NCBI RefSeq assembly: GCF_002101675.1
Contig: NZ_LQOY01000230.1
Coordinates: 1 to 64,000, forward strand
DNA from: Mycobacterium gordonae
Lineage (GTDB): Bacteria; Actinomycetota; Actinomycetes; Mycobacteriales; Mycobacteriaceae
Direction: 5' to 3'
DNA: 64,000 nucleotides
Shown here in pieces: positions 34,414 to 43,692 of the stretch (position 1 is the first letter of the stretch; each line of letters begins with the position of its first letter). A model generated the notes under the pieces. The model worked only from the letters and a program-made list of their open reading frames with translations. It did no database searches and had not been told where the DNA came from. Position numbers and translations under genes: made by a program.

Positions 34414-35658
34414 TCAGTTGGTGGTGGGTGGTGCTTTTGGTTGGAAGGGGTCGTACCACCACCAGTCGGCGCGTTCGCCGAGGGGCCCTCTGCGGGGCGG
34501 AACGTCGGGCGGGGGCTGGGTCGGTGGCCGGGCCAGTGATCCAGCACTGAGGGTTTGCCCGGATTCGTCGGTGACGACGAGGTGGGTGGCGTCGCCGCTG
34601 ATGGTGATTTCGCCGCGGTGGTGCAGTCGGTGGTGGTACGGGCAAACCAACACAAGATTGAGCAGCTCGGTCGGGCCGCCGTGTTCCCAGTGCCGGATGT
34701 GGTGGGCGTGCAGGCCTCGGGTGGCGCCACAGCCGGGCACGACGCAGCTCGGGTGACGGTGCTCCAAGGCGCGCCGCAACCGTCGGCTGATCTGGCGGGT
34801 CGTGCGGCCGGCGCCTATGACGTCGCCGTCGCGTTCGAACCACACTTCCCAGGTGGCATCACAGGTCAGGTACTGGCGCTCGGCTTCGCTCAGCAGCGGG
34901 CCGAGATGCAGTGCGGCGGCTGGCTTGTCCACGTCGAGGTGCACGACGACCGTGGTGTGCGCGCCGTGCGGGCGCGCGGCCGCCTCGACATCCCAGCCCG
35001 TCTCCACCAGCCGCAGAAACGCCTGCACCGTGTTCGGAAACGGCGGCGCGGTCTCGGCGGCACTATCACCACGATCGCGTTTCCACTCCGCGATCAGCGC
35101 CTCCCGATGCGCCGACAGCGCCGCCTCAAAACCTGCGGCCTGCGAATGCGGCAGGGTAATCCGCCACGTCGTGGACTCCTCGCCGCTGGTTTTGGTGACC
35201 GAGGCCGGCGGCCGCGGCCGCGGCCCGGGCGCCGGGCGGGGTTCGAGCTTGAGCGCCGTGCGCAACTGGTTGACCGTGGCCACCCGCGCAAACCGCTCAT
35301 AATGCTCGTCGGAGCCCTGCCCCGCGCGGGCGGCGATCACCCCCACCTGATCCAGCGACAGCTGCCCCTCCCGCAAACCCCGGGTGCAGCGCGGAAACTC
35401 CTCCACCCGTTCCGCGACCGCGGTGATCGTGTGCGCATTGGCCGAAGACACCCCCAACTTCCACGCCACCAACGCCGCCACCGACCGGGCACCGGTCATC
35501 CCACACAACCCGTCACGATCGATCTCCGCGACGATCTCCACAATGCGCCCATCGATCGCATTACGCTGACCGGCCAACTCCCCCAACTCCTCGAACAGCT
35601 CCGCCAACCGCTCCTTCGGCATCAGCACCGCAGAGCCCGATGAAGCGGACGAAGACAT
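34414..35658 (-). CDS. DUF222 domain and HNH endonuclease protein (13E12 family)
   Basis: A 414-aa protein of the mycobacterial REP13E12 type. The DUF222 part occupies about residues 30-300 (VAALVAWKLGVSSANAHTI). The HNH nuclease near the C-terminus reads CVVPGCGATRGLHAHHIRHWEHGGPTELLNLVLVCPYHHRLHH, with zinc cysteines and the His-Asn-His set intact. A C-terminal proline-rich tail follows. The role is unclear; such genes are multicopy and serve as phage insertion targets in Mtb. It is not a transposase. Confidence 0.88.
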   Translation of the reverse strand: MSSSASSGSAVLMPKERLAELFEELGELAGQRNAIDGRIVEIVAEIDRDGLCGMTGARSVAALVAWKLGVSSANAHTITAVAERVEEFPRCTRGLREGQLSLDQVGVIAARAGQGSDEHYERFARVATVNQLRTALKLEPRPAPGPRPRPPASVTKTSGEESTTWRITLPHSQAAGFEAALSAHREALIAEWKRDRGDSAAETAPPFPNTVQAFLRLVETGWDVEAAARPHGAHTTVVVHLDVDKPAAALHLGPLLSEAERQYLTCDATWEVWFERDGDVIGAGRTTRQISRRLRRALEHRHPSCVVPGCGATRGLHAHHIRHWEHGGPTELLNLVLVCPYHHRLHHRGEITISGDATHLVVTDESGQTLSAGSLARPPTQPPPDVPPRRGPLGERADWWWYDPFQPKAPPTTN

Positions 35659-35668
35659 AACCCCATCA

Positions 35669-36349
35669 TCACAGGGGGGTCTGACATTTTGATTCGGTGT
35701 GAGTTCGTGCCCGCGCCACCTGCACTGCGCCGTTGCCGGTGATCAGCCAGAGCGTGGCGAGCTGACCGATCAGCTCGTCGACCGACAGGTCCACGTCACC
35801 GTTGACGAAGGAAAGGATGGCCTCGGCCGTCCCGCCGACGATGAACGACGGCGCCACCTTGGCCAACGGATCCGCCTCCAGCTCGACGTCGTGCACCGCG
35901 CGACCGTGGTCGATCAACAGGTCGGTGAGCCGGTGCATCACCGTGGTGCGGTGCGCCTGCAATTCGGGCGAGGCCGCGACCCCACCGAGCAGGACCCGCG
36001 CCCGGCGGGGATCGTCCACCAGGATGCGCACCGCGGCGGCCACGGCAGCCAGCGCCTGCGCCTCCAACGGCTGCTCGATCACGGCGTCCACGGCGGCCAA
36101 AGTCGCCGCGCGCACCTCGTCGGCGATGTCATCGACCACCGCAGCAGACAACGCATCGAGGTCGCCGAAGCTTTCGTAGAAATACCGTTTGTTCAAACCG
36201 GCTGCGGCGCACAGTTTGTCGACCGTGACGCTGCGCCATTCGTTGCGCGCCATCGCGTCCATCGCCGCGTCCACCAGACGCCTGCGACGCTGCCGGCGGC
36301 GCTGCTGCGCGGACTGCCCGCCGTAGGCACGCTGCGCTGACTCGGACAT
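35669..36349 (-). CDS. TetR-family regulator
   Basis: A 226-aa TetR protein, with the start set at ATG 36349 (MSESAQRAYGGQSAQQRRRQ). The N-terminus is strongly basic; the HTH ends GLNKRYFYESFGDLDAL. It diverges from the gene at 36454, and two near-identical operator-like repeats lie between them. It probably represses the 36454-37922 operon and itself. Confidence 0.9.
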   Translation of the reverse strand: MSESAQRAYGGQSAQQRRRQRRRRLVDAAMDAMARNEWRSVTVDKLCAAAGLNKRYFYESFGDLDALSAAVVDDIADEVRAATLAAVDAVIEQPLEAQALAAVAAAVRILVDDPRRARVLLGGVAASPELQAHRTTVMHRLTDLLIDHGRAVHDVELEADPLAKVAPSFIVGGTAEAILSFVNGDVDLSVDELIGQLATLWLITGNGAVQVARARTHTESKCQTPL

Positions 36350-36387
36350 CGTCAAATCCTCGCAGCCGTTGACAACAGCCACAAACT

Positions 36388-36429
36388 CTGGCACGTTTCC
36401 GTACCAGATATCTGGCACTATTTCGTACC
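36388..36429. promoter_or_regulatory. duplicated operator-like repeats with central palindrome
   Basis: CTGGCACGTTTCCGTACC (36388-36405) and CTGGCACTATTTCGTACC (36412-36429) are direct repeats, 24 bp apart. Each is itself an imperfect GGCAC...GTACC inverted repeat, and between them lies the perfect palindrome CCAGATATCTGG (36404-36415). They sit between the divergent TetR gene and the 36454 operon, which strongly suggests paired TetR binding. Confidence 0.65.
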
Positions 36430-36453
36430 TGAATTACGGCGATTGGAAGGCCC

Positions 36454-37119
36454 ATGACCAAAGCGGCGACAAACTCAAAGACGCGGGAACTAACTACATC
36501 GGTACTCAGCGACCTTCGACAGCTGGCGGTCACCGCGCCCGCGTTGGCGCGCCGCCAGGGCTGGGATTACCTGCGCGAGCTAGGAAAAAGCGGTAAGCGG
36601 GACCAGTTGGCCGCGCTGTTCGCCCGCGGTGAGGCCCCGGACGGGCCACGCGGCGCGCTGGAAGGCCTGATCGTCGGCAACCTGTTCGGAATCCCGGAGG
36701 CGCATCTGGCCAACCCGCTGCTGAAGATCGATCCGACCTGGCGCGGCAAGACTTTCGATGCAGACACCGGCTTCAATCGCCTGGCCCCAGTGGCGAAGTT
36801 CGCCATGCCGGTGATCGCCCCGCTCTACCGCGGTCTGCGCCGCGCAGGGTCGGAGATGGTGGGCTTCGGGTTCAATCACCGCATCGAGACGGCCGCCATC
36901 TCGCCGTTCAACACCGTGCGCGCACTCGACTACAGCCCCGCCGAATACCGCAATCCGAGCGTGCGAACCTTCCCGATCAAGCGGACCCGCGACGAGATCG
37001 TGGAACTGCTGCCCGGCCTGTACCTGGGGCGGGCGTTGCTGACGATGCGCAGCGGCGAAGTTCGCCTTGTCGCCTACTTCGCGCTGCGGGAATTCGCCGA
37101 CGAAGGCGCGACGCGATGA
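36454..37119 (+). CDS. conserved hypothetical protein coupled to an SDR
   Basis: A 221-aa protein without a recognised family. It is partly helical (SVLSDLRQLAVTAPALARRQGW) with a hydrophobic middle (FAMPVIAPLYRGL). A lysine/arginine-rich segment TFPIKRTRDEIVELLPGLYLGRALL precedes a C-terminal strand MRSGEVRLVAYFALREF. Its last codons overlap the next ATG (ATGA), so it functions with the SDR and is likely controlled by the divergent TetR. A lipid-binding or co-enzyme-type role is only a guess. Confidence 0.7.
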   Translation: MTKAATNSKTRELTTSVLSDLRQLAVTAPALARRQGWDYLRELGKSGKRDQLAALFARGEAPDGPRGALEGLIVGNLFGIPEAHLANPLLKIDPTWRGKTFDADTGFNRLAPVAKFAMPVIAPLYRGLRRAGSEMVGFGFNHRIETAAISPFNTVRALDYSPAEYRNPSVRTFPIKRTRDEIVELLPGLYLGRALLTMRSGEVRLVAYFALREFADEGATR

Positions 37120-37922
37120 TCAAGCTCAACGGCGCCGTCGTCTGCGTCACCGGGGGCGCGCGAGGCATCGGACGCGCGACCGCCGCCGCGCTCGCCGCCC
37201 GGGGAGCCACAGTGTGGATCGGTGATGTGGATGCCGATCAGTGCGCGCGCACCGCAAGCGAAATCGGCGCCAAAGCAGCGCATCTGGACGTGACCGACGA
37301 ATCCAGCGTCGCCGCGTTCTCTCGCGCCGCATCCACCGACGGCCCGGTCACGATGCTGGTGAACAACGCCGGCATTCAGTACATGGGCCCCTTTGTCGAG
37401 CAACAGCTTTCGGCGTACCACCGGGAGGTGGCGGTGAACCTGGTGGGCGTCATCAACGGGATGCACGAGTTCCTGCCCGGCATGCTCGAGCGCAACCACG
37501 GTCACATTGTCAACGTGGCGTCGATGGCGGCGAAGGTCACCACGCCAGGAATCTCGGTCTACTGCGCGACCAAGTACGCGGTAGCGGCACTTTCGCGAGC
37601 GGTGCGGGCCGAGATCGCCGACAGCGCCGTCACCATCACCACGCTGATGCCGACGGCCGTGCACACGGAGCTGACCGCGGGGGTGTCGCTGGAACTGCTG
37701 CCTACCCGGCAACCTGAACAGATCGCCGCGGCGATCGTCGACAGCGCGCGACGGCCGGGGCGGGAGATCACCGTGCCGTGGTGGCTGGCGCCGTTCGGAG
37801 CCATTGAAGAACTGACGCCAGAACCTCTGATGCAACGGCTCAAACGGCTCGCGACCCGAAACGAACCGCCCGGGCACTTCGACGAGCAGCGACGCCGCGG
37901 CTACCTCGACCGCATCGGTTAG
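37116..37922 (+). CDS. short-chain dehydrogenase/reductase
   Basis: A 268-aa classical SDR: TGGARGIG near residue 12, DVDAD for NAD preference, NNAG near 85, serine in ASMAAK and the YCATK catalytic pair near 150. The C-terminal extension (about 220-268, PWWLAPFGAIEELTPEPLMQRL) is longer than in minimal SDRs and hydrophobic, which could bind lipid substrates or membrane. It overlaps the upstream gene by 4 bp. Confidence 0.9.
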   Translation: MIKLNGAVVCVTGGARGIGRATAAALAARGATVWIGDVDADQCARTASEIGAKAAHLDVTDESSVAAFSRAASTDGPVTMLVNNAGIQYMGPFVEQQLSAYHREVAVNLVGVINGMHEFLPGMLERNHGHIVNVASMAAKVTTPGISVYCATKYAVAALSRAVRAEIADSAVTITTLMPTAVHTELTAGVSLELLPTRQPEQIAAAIVDSARRPGREITVPWWLAPFGAIEELTPEPLMQRLKRLATRNEPPGHFDEQRRRGYLDRIG

Positions 37923-38021
37923 AAAGCTTTTAGAAGGAAGCAAGAAAGGCACAAGGCCTGCGCCACAGACTCACTTCACCAGGAACAATCCGTCCACACC
38001 GAAGTGAACAAGCAGGCCAAC

Positions 38022-38963
38022 ATGACCACTCTTCGAACCATCGATCTGCACGGCGACCGTGTCGCATACCGCGACGAAGGGACCGGCGAGGTGTTGCTGC
38101 TGATCCACGGGATGGGCGGCAACTCCAACAACTGGCGCGAGCTGATCCCCGCCCTGGCCAAGAAGTACCGCGTCATCGCACCGGACCTGTTGGGTCACGG
38201 TCAGACCGCAAAGCCACGGGGTGACTACTCGCTGGGCGCCTTCGCGGTGTGGTTGCGCGATTTCCTTGACGCACTTGGCATTCCGCGGGTCACGATCGTC
38301 GGACACTCGTTGGGCGGCGGCATCGCGATGCAGTTCGCCCACCAGCACCGCGACTACTGCGAACGGCTGATCCTGATCAGCAGTGGCGGGCTGGGCAACG
38401 AGGTGAACCGGACATTGCGCCTGGTCTCGCTGCCCGGTTCGGGTGTCCTGCTGCAGTTGGCCTCTGCCAAGCCTGTGATCAAAGCACGGATGGCCCTTGC
38501 GGCGCTCGGCAATCGGTCAGACCTCAGCCACCACTGGGAAGCCCACACCGCATTGGCCAACCGGGAGAACCGACAGGCGTTTCTGCGCACGCTGCGCGCC
38601 GTCGTCGACGGCCGCGGACAGGCGGTCTGCGCGCTGAACCGTTTGCACGCCAATGCCGACCGGCCGGTGCTGATCATCACCGGCGATCAGGACCCGGTGA
38701 TCCCGGTCGAGCACGCCTACGCCGCCCACGAAGCCATGCCGCACAGCCGGCTGCACATCATCCCGGGCGTCGCGCATCATCCGCACACCGAGTGCAGCCA
38801 GACGGTGGCCGGGCTGATCGACGACTTCCTCGGGTCCGGCGAGCAGCCCGCCGAGGCTGCCGTGTCGCTGACGCAGTGGTCGGCCGCGCCGCGGGCCAGC
38901 CGGCGACGCGCGCGCCGGCATCTGCAGGCGGTGCCTGCGCCGGACGAATCCCTCTGCGGCTGA
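38022..38963 (+). CDS. alpha/beta hydrolase
   Basis: A 313-aa hydrolase. I prefer ATG 38022; a GTG 18 bp earlier (38004) is possible. The oxyanion loop HGMGGNSNNW, the nucleophile elbow VGHSLGGG with Ser96, an acid residue near GDQDPVIP and the catalytic His in GVAHHPH are all present. This is the epoxide-hydrolase/esterase/haloperoxidase-like fold. The C-terminus is basic (RASRRRARRHLQ). It follows the SDR operon by about 100 bp in the same direction. Confidence 0.88.
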   Translation: MTTLRTIDLHGDRVAYRDEGTGEVLLLIHGMGGNSNNWRELIPALAKKYRVIAPDLLGHGQTAKPRGDYSLGAFAVWLRDFLDALGIPRVTIVGHSLGGGIAMQFAHQHRDYCERLILISSGGLGNEVNRTLRLVSLPGSGVLLQLASAKPVIKARMALAALGNRSDLSHHWEAHTALANRENRQAFLRTLRAVVDGRGQAVCALNRLHANADRPVLIITGDQDPVIPVEHAYAAHEAMPHSRLHIIPGVAHHPHTECSQTVAGLIDDFLGSGEQPAEAAVSLTQWSAAPRASRRRARRHLQAVPAPDESLCG

Positions 38964-39107
38964 GCACCTTCCGCCCACCCCTCGGCGGCAGCCAGTCGTG
39001 TGTGCAACATATGATTATTCTCTGAGTTCCCTCGGCTACGGCGCAGTGGCTTCACTTTGCGGCTTCAATCTGTTGGCAAGATCGTGACGTTCGGTTCAGG
39101 GAGTGTT

Positions 39108-41075
39108 GTGGACGACGAAGGCACGCCGTTCGGTCGTTATCGGCTGATCGAGCTGATTGGCCGCGGTGGCATGGGTGAGGTCTGGCGGGCCTTCGACACA
39201 GAGACCCAACGCGTGGTCGCCGTCAAGGTGCTGTCGGCGAACCTCGCCAACGACCCGACTTTCGTGCAGCGGTTTCGACGGGAGGCGTTGGCCGCGGCCG
39301 GGCTCAACGACCCCCATGTCATCCCGATTCACCATTTTGGCGAAATCGACGGCCGCCTCTACGTGGACATGCGCCTGATCAACGGCCGTGATCTGCAGAG
39401 CATCATCGCAGAGGGCGTCATGGATCCGGGACGCGCGGTGACCATCATCGAACAGATCGCCTCGGCACTGCACAGCGCGCACCAGATCGGGCTGGTCCAC
39501 CGTGACGTCAAGCCGTCCAACATCCTGGTCACCGCCAACGACTTCGCTTACCTGATCGACTTCGGCATCGCCAGCGCCGCAGGGGAAGCACGCATGACCC
39601 ATACCGGCAGCGTGATCGGGACCTGGGCCTATATGGCTCCCGAACGGCTTAACCAAGGGCAGACGGACCCGCGCAGCGATACCTATTCGCTCGCCTGCGT
39701 TCTGCACGAGTGCTTGACCGGCAGCCAGCCTTACCCGGGAACCAGTATTGAACAACAGATCGGCGGCCATCTCGGATTGCCGACGCCACGGCCCTCAGCT
39801 TTCCGCAGAGGCCTGCCTATCCAACTCGACGGCGTGATCGCGATCGGGATGGCCAAGAATCCCGACCAGCGTTACTCGACCCCCATCGAGATGGCCGCAG
39901 CGGCCCGTGCGGCGATCAACCAACCGGGCAAGGCGCCCGCCCAACACCACACCCCGGCGCCGGTGCAGGCCAGCGTGCCGCGGAACTACTATCCCGCAGC
40001 GCCGGTTTCCAACACCGATGCGACCCAGTACCGGCAGTATGTGCCGCCGGCCGGTTCCGATGTGCCGGTCAGCCCCAGTCCACCGCCCGGCAGCCCGCCC
40101 CGGTCGCCAGCGACGACATCGTCCCCACCGCCGAACCGAAAACGTCGCCGCGCAATCGTGGCAAGCGGCATTGTCGCGGCGATCGCCGTGATCGCCCTGG
40201 TCGCTGTCTTCGCGTTGATCCCAGACGACAAGACCGGCCCCGCGACTACACCGCTCGCCAATTCCGGACCGATAACGGGCACCTACAACGTCAGTTTCGG
40301 CCCCAGCATCGGCCTGTCCGGCAAGCCAGAACCCGGCACGGAGCCACCCGGGCAGGAAACGTGGAAGCTGCGGTCGGTGTGCGGCGCGAAGGGGTGCGTG
40401 GCTACGGCGGCCAGAAATGCCGGGTCCTTCAAACACCCGGCGAATTTGGTGTTCGACGACATCAACGGACGCTGGATCGCGGTGGCTCTCGACACCGAGA
40501 GATGCGGCAACGAAGACATCGAAGAGTGGCATTGGATCTACCTTCTGCCGCGTCCGGACGGCAGCTTGGCCGGTGAGTGGATCGACGACTCCGTCAAGTG
40601 CTACAGCAAACGCAGCGTGACCTTCACCCGCACCGGTGACGCCGACGTCGCCGGTCTGCCCGACCCGGCGACCCTGCCGGCCCGGGTCGCGTCCCCGGCA
40701 CTGGGACTACGCGGCTTCTATCGCTCGCGAGTGACAACAGCGACCGGCCAACCCAAGTTGGGCGACCAGGACTTCAGTGTGGACACGTTCTGCCTGCGCG
40801 CCGGGGACCGGTGCCTGAGCCGTTTCGTGCTGACCGATTTCAGCGACCACCAGCTCTTCATCTTTGCAAACAACGCCTGGACGGAGAACTCCGAGGAGGA
40901 CGTCCCCTGCCCGGCCGGCGGCACCAGTCACGTCCGGATGACCGGCGTGTTCCCGTTGCCCAAGCCCGCTCCGGACCCCGTCACGTCGCTCTCCGGCCAC
41001 GGCATGGAAGACGTCTCGGGCAGTGCGTGCAAGGGTGGCCCATACGATCAGGTCTTCACCCGCATCCGGGATTGA
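39108..41075 (+). CDS. receptor-type Ser/Thr protein kinase (Pkn family)
   Basis: A 655-aa Hanks-type kinase starting at GTG 39108 behind AGGGAG. The cytosolic kinase domain (about 8-270) has the glycine loop LIGRGGMGEVW, Lys in VAVKVL, HRDVKPSNI, DFG (LIDFGIA) and the APER motif, so it is active by sequence. A proline-rich linker (about 280-345) leads to one membrane helix (AIVASGIVAAIAVIALVAVF, about 348-370). An extracellular sensor with several conserved cysteines follows (VCGAKGCVATA, CLRAGDRCLSRF). It is a clear paralogue of 47455-49659. Its stop is 5 bp from the stop of the convergent PE gene. Confidence 0.92.
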   Translation: MDDEGTPFGRYRLIELIGRGGMGEVWRAFDTETQRVVAVKVLSANLANDPTFVQRFRREALAAAGLNDPHVIPIHHFGEIDGRLYVDMRLINGRDLQSIIAEGVMDPGRAVTIIEQIASALHSAHQIGLVHRDVKPSNILVTANDFAYLIDFGIASAAGEARMTHTGSVIGTWAYMAPERLNQGQTDPRSDTYSLACVLHECLTGSQPYPGTSIEQQIGGHLGLPTPRPSAFRRGLPIQLDGVIAIGMAKNPDQRYSTPIEMAAAARAAINQPGKAPAQHHTPAPVQASVPRNYYPAAPVSNTDATQYRQYVPPAGSDVPVSPSPPPGSPPRSPATTSSPPPNRKRRRAIVASGIVAAIAVIALVAVFALIPDDKTGPATTPLANSGPITGTYNVSFGPSIGLSGKPEPGTEPPGQETWKLRSVCGAKGCVATAARNAGSFKHPANLVFDDINGRWIAVALDTERCGNEDIEEWHWIYLLPRPDGSLAGEWIDDSVKCYSKRSVTFTRTGDADVAGLPDPATLPARVASPALGLRGFYRSRVTTATGQPKLGDQDFSVDTFCLRAGDRCLSRFVLTDFSDHQLFIFANNAWTENSEEDVPCPAGGTSHVRMTGVFPLPKPAPDPVTSLSGHGMEDVSGSACKGGPYDQVFTRIRD

Positions 41076-41080
41076 GCCGG

Positions 41081-42805
41081 CTAGACCGGAACGGGCAGGC
41101 CGGTCAGACCACTGAGGCTGGGGTGGGTCAGGAAATCGATGAAGTCCTCGGCCACCGCCATGGGGAAGTTCGCCGTCGCGGTGCCCACCCCTTCGAGACC
41201 GTCGCGCACGGCGATCGCGAACGTCGTCGGATCACCGGAGAGCAGACCTGCGAACGCGTTCCACACCGCGACCTGCGGCGGCACGATCAGGTTCCGGAAG
41301 TCGACGAACAGCTTGGTCGGCAGGTTCGCCGGTCCCACGGGAACACCGTCCCAGCTGACCAGGTTCCAGCCGCCCTCGGGGTCACCCTGCACGACGACGA
41401 CGCTGGTGTTGTTGAGCTGATGGGTGAGCAGCAGCAAGGGGTTGGGGTTGTTGACGTTCATCAGGGTGCCGGCCTCGATCGTGAAGGCGCTCGAGTACGC
41501 CACCTCGGTGATGTGGCCGGTAGCCGGGGAGACGACCGGGTTGGCCATCGCGGTGTTGTACATCGTCTGCATCGACTGGTTGAAGGCGTTGTTGAACACG
41601 ATGCCGTTGACGTCGGTGGAACCCGGCGCCAACATCGGGACCAGGGGGAACCCCAGCACCCACGCCGCCGGGCCGACGAGATAAGGCAAGCCGAAGGGCA
41701 CCTGGGGTAAGCCCTCCAGGAGCCCGGCATTGATCTCGTTGAGACCGGGAAGTATGACGGGGTTCCCCGGCGCGGTGAGGTAACTGGCGGTCTGCTGGGT
41801 CCGAAGCAGCTCGGAGGCGAAGATGCCGGCGTACTGATTCGGCGGAGCCAGAACAGCGGCGATCGCCTGAGCCTGTTGCACACCCTCCGGGGTGAGCGCC
41901 ACGCCCGGGACCGCGGTGTCGATCCAGCCCTGCGCGTTGGCAATCGACTGCGCGTGGCGCACGAAGTCGATCTGGATGAGCGTGTTGGGACCGGCAGCAG
42001 GAAGCGCGCCCGCGCCGGATGCGCCGACGAACAACCCGCCACGACCGGCGAACCCGCCGCCGCCCGCGTCGCCGCCGTTGCCGAAGAACAGCGCCTGCCC
42101 GCCCGCACCTCCGGTGCCACCGGCCCCACCCAGACCGCCGTTGCCCATCAGCCAGCCGCCGACGCCGCCCGTGCCGCCGATCGCGCCACCGAAGCCGGCA
42201 CCACCGGCGCCGCCGTTGCCGATCAGGCCGGCGTTCCCACCGGCCCCGCCCGGTGTCACGCCGGCAGTCGGCGAATAACCCGTGCCACCGTCGCCGAACA
42301 GGATGCCGCCGGCCCCGCCGGTGGGGCGGGCCGCCGTGCCTGCTGCCCCATGGCCGATGAGCCCGCGACCCAGCAGCAGCGTCGTGGGCGCGTTGATGAT
42401 CGGGTCCAGCGTCTGCCCCACCGGGCTGGCGATCCAGGCGTCGCCGGCGGTGTGGATCGGACCGTAGACGAAGCTTTGAAAGCTTTGTGCGACAACCGAA
42501 TCCAGACCACCGAGGGTCTGGGCGGCGGCGGCCTCGGCACCCGTGTACGACGCCGCGGCAACGCTGAGGTGCTGCAGAAACTGCTCGTAATACGAAGCCG
42601 CCGCAGCGGCCGCCGCCTGGTACTGCAAACCATGGGTGCCGAACAGCGCCGCCACGGCCGCCGACACGTCGTCGGCGGCTGCGACCGCCAGCTGGGTAGT
42701 CGGGAGGACTGCCCCGAGGTTTCCGGCCCGCAGGGCCGCACCGATCTGTGCCAGGTCTGTCGCCGCCGTCGTCAACAAGCCCGGCGCCGTGGTCACATAT
42801 GACAT
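41081..42805 (-). CDS. PE_PGRS protein with phosphoglycerate-mutase-like domain (PE_PGRS11-like)
   Basis: A 574-aa fusion. The PE domain is about residues 1-95, a PGRS part with GGxGG repeats about 150-265, and a histidine-phosphatase domain from 275. The phosphorylated histidine is His284 in FVRHAQS; the supporting arginine is in ASELLRTQQTA, Glu in LNEINAGLLEG, and a second His in LLLTHQLNN. In Mtb PE_PGRS11 (Rv0754, near phoP) has this layout with reported mutase activity. A cell-surface phosphatase or mutase is likely. The same domain pattern here sits next to a Ser/Thr kinase. Confidence 0.88.
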   Translation of the reverse strand: MSYVTTAPGLLTTAATDLAQIGAALRAGNLGAVLPTTQLAVAAADDVSAAVAALFGTHGLQYQAAAAAAASYYEQFLQHLSVAAASYTGAEAAAAQTLGGLDSVVAQSFQSFVYGPIHTAGDAWIASPVGQTLDPIINAPTTLLLGRGLIGHGAAGTAARPTGGAGGILFGDGGTGYSPTAGVTPGGAGGNAGLIGNGGAGGAGFGGAIGGTGGVGGWLMGNGGLGGAGGTGGAGGQALFFGNGGDAGGGGFAGRGGLFVGASGAGALPAAGPNTLIQIDFVRHAQSIANAQGWIDTAVPGVALTPEGVQQAQAIAAVLAPPNQYAGIFASELLRTQQTASYLTAPGNPVILPGLNEINAGLLEGLPQVPFGLPYLVGPAAWVLGFPLVPMLAPGSTDVNGIVFNNAFNQSMQTMYNTAMANPVVSPATGHITEVAYSSAFTIEAGTLMNVNNPNPLLLLTHQLNNTSVVVVQGDPEGGWNLVSWDGVPVGPANLPTKLFVDFRNLIVPPQVAVWNAFAGLLSGDPTTFAIAVRDGLEGVGTATANFPMAVAEDFIDFLTHPSLSGLTGLPVPV

Positions 42806-42906
42806 CGCCCACCCTCGTTGGTATCGCGCTTAGGGTCATCATCGCGAACCGCGCGGCAAAAAGAGCGCGTATCGGGAAATTGCGTGAACAGACGATGAGT
42901 GCGCGG

Positions 42907-43692
42907 TTACGCCTGCGGTTTTCGGCCCTTGCGGTCAAGGAACGACTGCATATGTCGCTGCGGCTCGCCGGTCAGAAACGCCCTTCCGAACTCTTGCACG
43001 CTGTCTTCGACCGCCGCGTGGACCGACATCTCGAACCACTTGTTGAGCAGCCGCTTCTGTTGCCGGACCGCAGCCGGCCCGAACCCACTCAGCCTCGTCG
43101 TGAGCTGCGCAACGCGGGCATCGAGCTCGTCGGGCGCGACCACCTCGTGCACGAGACCCCAGCTGAGAGCCGTACCGGCGTCGATCGTTTCGCCGGTGAG
43201 CAGCATCCACGCCGAGTGCCCGGCCCCGATCAGCGCCGGCATCAGCGCCGCATGGATCACCGAGGGGATGCCGACGGCGACCTCCGGCATCCCGAACTTG
43301 GCGCCGGACTCGGCGATCCGCAGATCGCAGGACATCGCGACTTCCAGTCCACCGCCCAGACACCAGCCGGCGAGACGGGCGATGACCGGAACGGGGCATT
43401 CGCGGATCGCCTCACACAGGCCCGACAACCGCCGGATGAACCCTTCACCGCTGGCTTGGTCGAGGTTGACCATCTCGTTGATGTCGGCCCCGCCGATGAA
43501 CGCCTTCTCACCCGAGCCGCGCAACACGACGACGCGCAGCTCGCTGTCCTGTCCGGCCGTGTGCAACACCTCGGTAAGCTCCGAAATAGCGGGGCTGCCA
43601 ATGATATTCAACGGTTTGGAATTGATCAGCTCGATGGTCGACACGCCAGCCTGGTGACCGAGCCGGACGAAGCTGCTTTCCGTCATAGTCAT
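42907..43692 (-). CDS. enoyl-CoA hydratase/isomerase family protein
   Basis: A 261-aa crotonase starting at ATG 43692, which overlaps the stop of the WS/DGAT gene. Oxyanion-hole segments GEKAFIGGADINEM and LAGWCLGGGLEVAMSCDLRIA are present. Glu in GMPEVAVGIPS is in the position of one catalytic acid; the second is less clear, so an isomerase or hydrolase reaction is possible. It is coupled to an acyltransferase, placing it in acyl-CoA or wax-ester metabolism. Confidence 0.88.
   Translation of the reverse strand: MTMTESSFVRLGHQAGVSTIELINSKPLNIIGSPAISELTEVLHTAGQDSELRVVVLRGSGEKAFIGGADINEMVNLDQASGEGFIRRLSGLCEAIRECPVPVIARLAGWCLGGGLEVAMSCDLRIAESGAKFGMPEVAVGIPSVIHAALMPALIGAGHSAWMLLTGETIDAGTALSWGLVHEVVAPDELDARVAQLTTRLSGFGPAAVRQQKRLLNKWFEMSVHAAVEDSVQEFGRAFLTGEPQRHMQSFLDRKGRKPQA

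Noticed and set aside
34414..35658. Transposase or homing element
   Set aside because: The gene is a DUF222-HNH 13E12-family protein; no inverted terminal repeats or target duplications were found around it.
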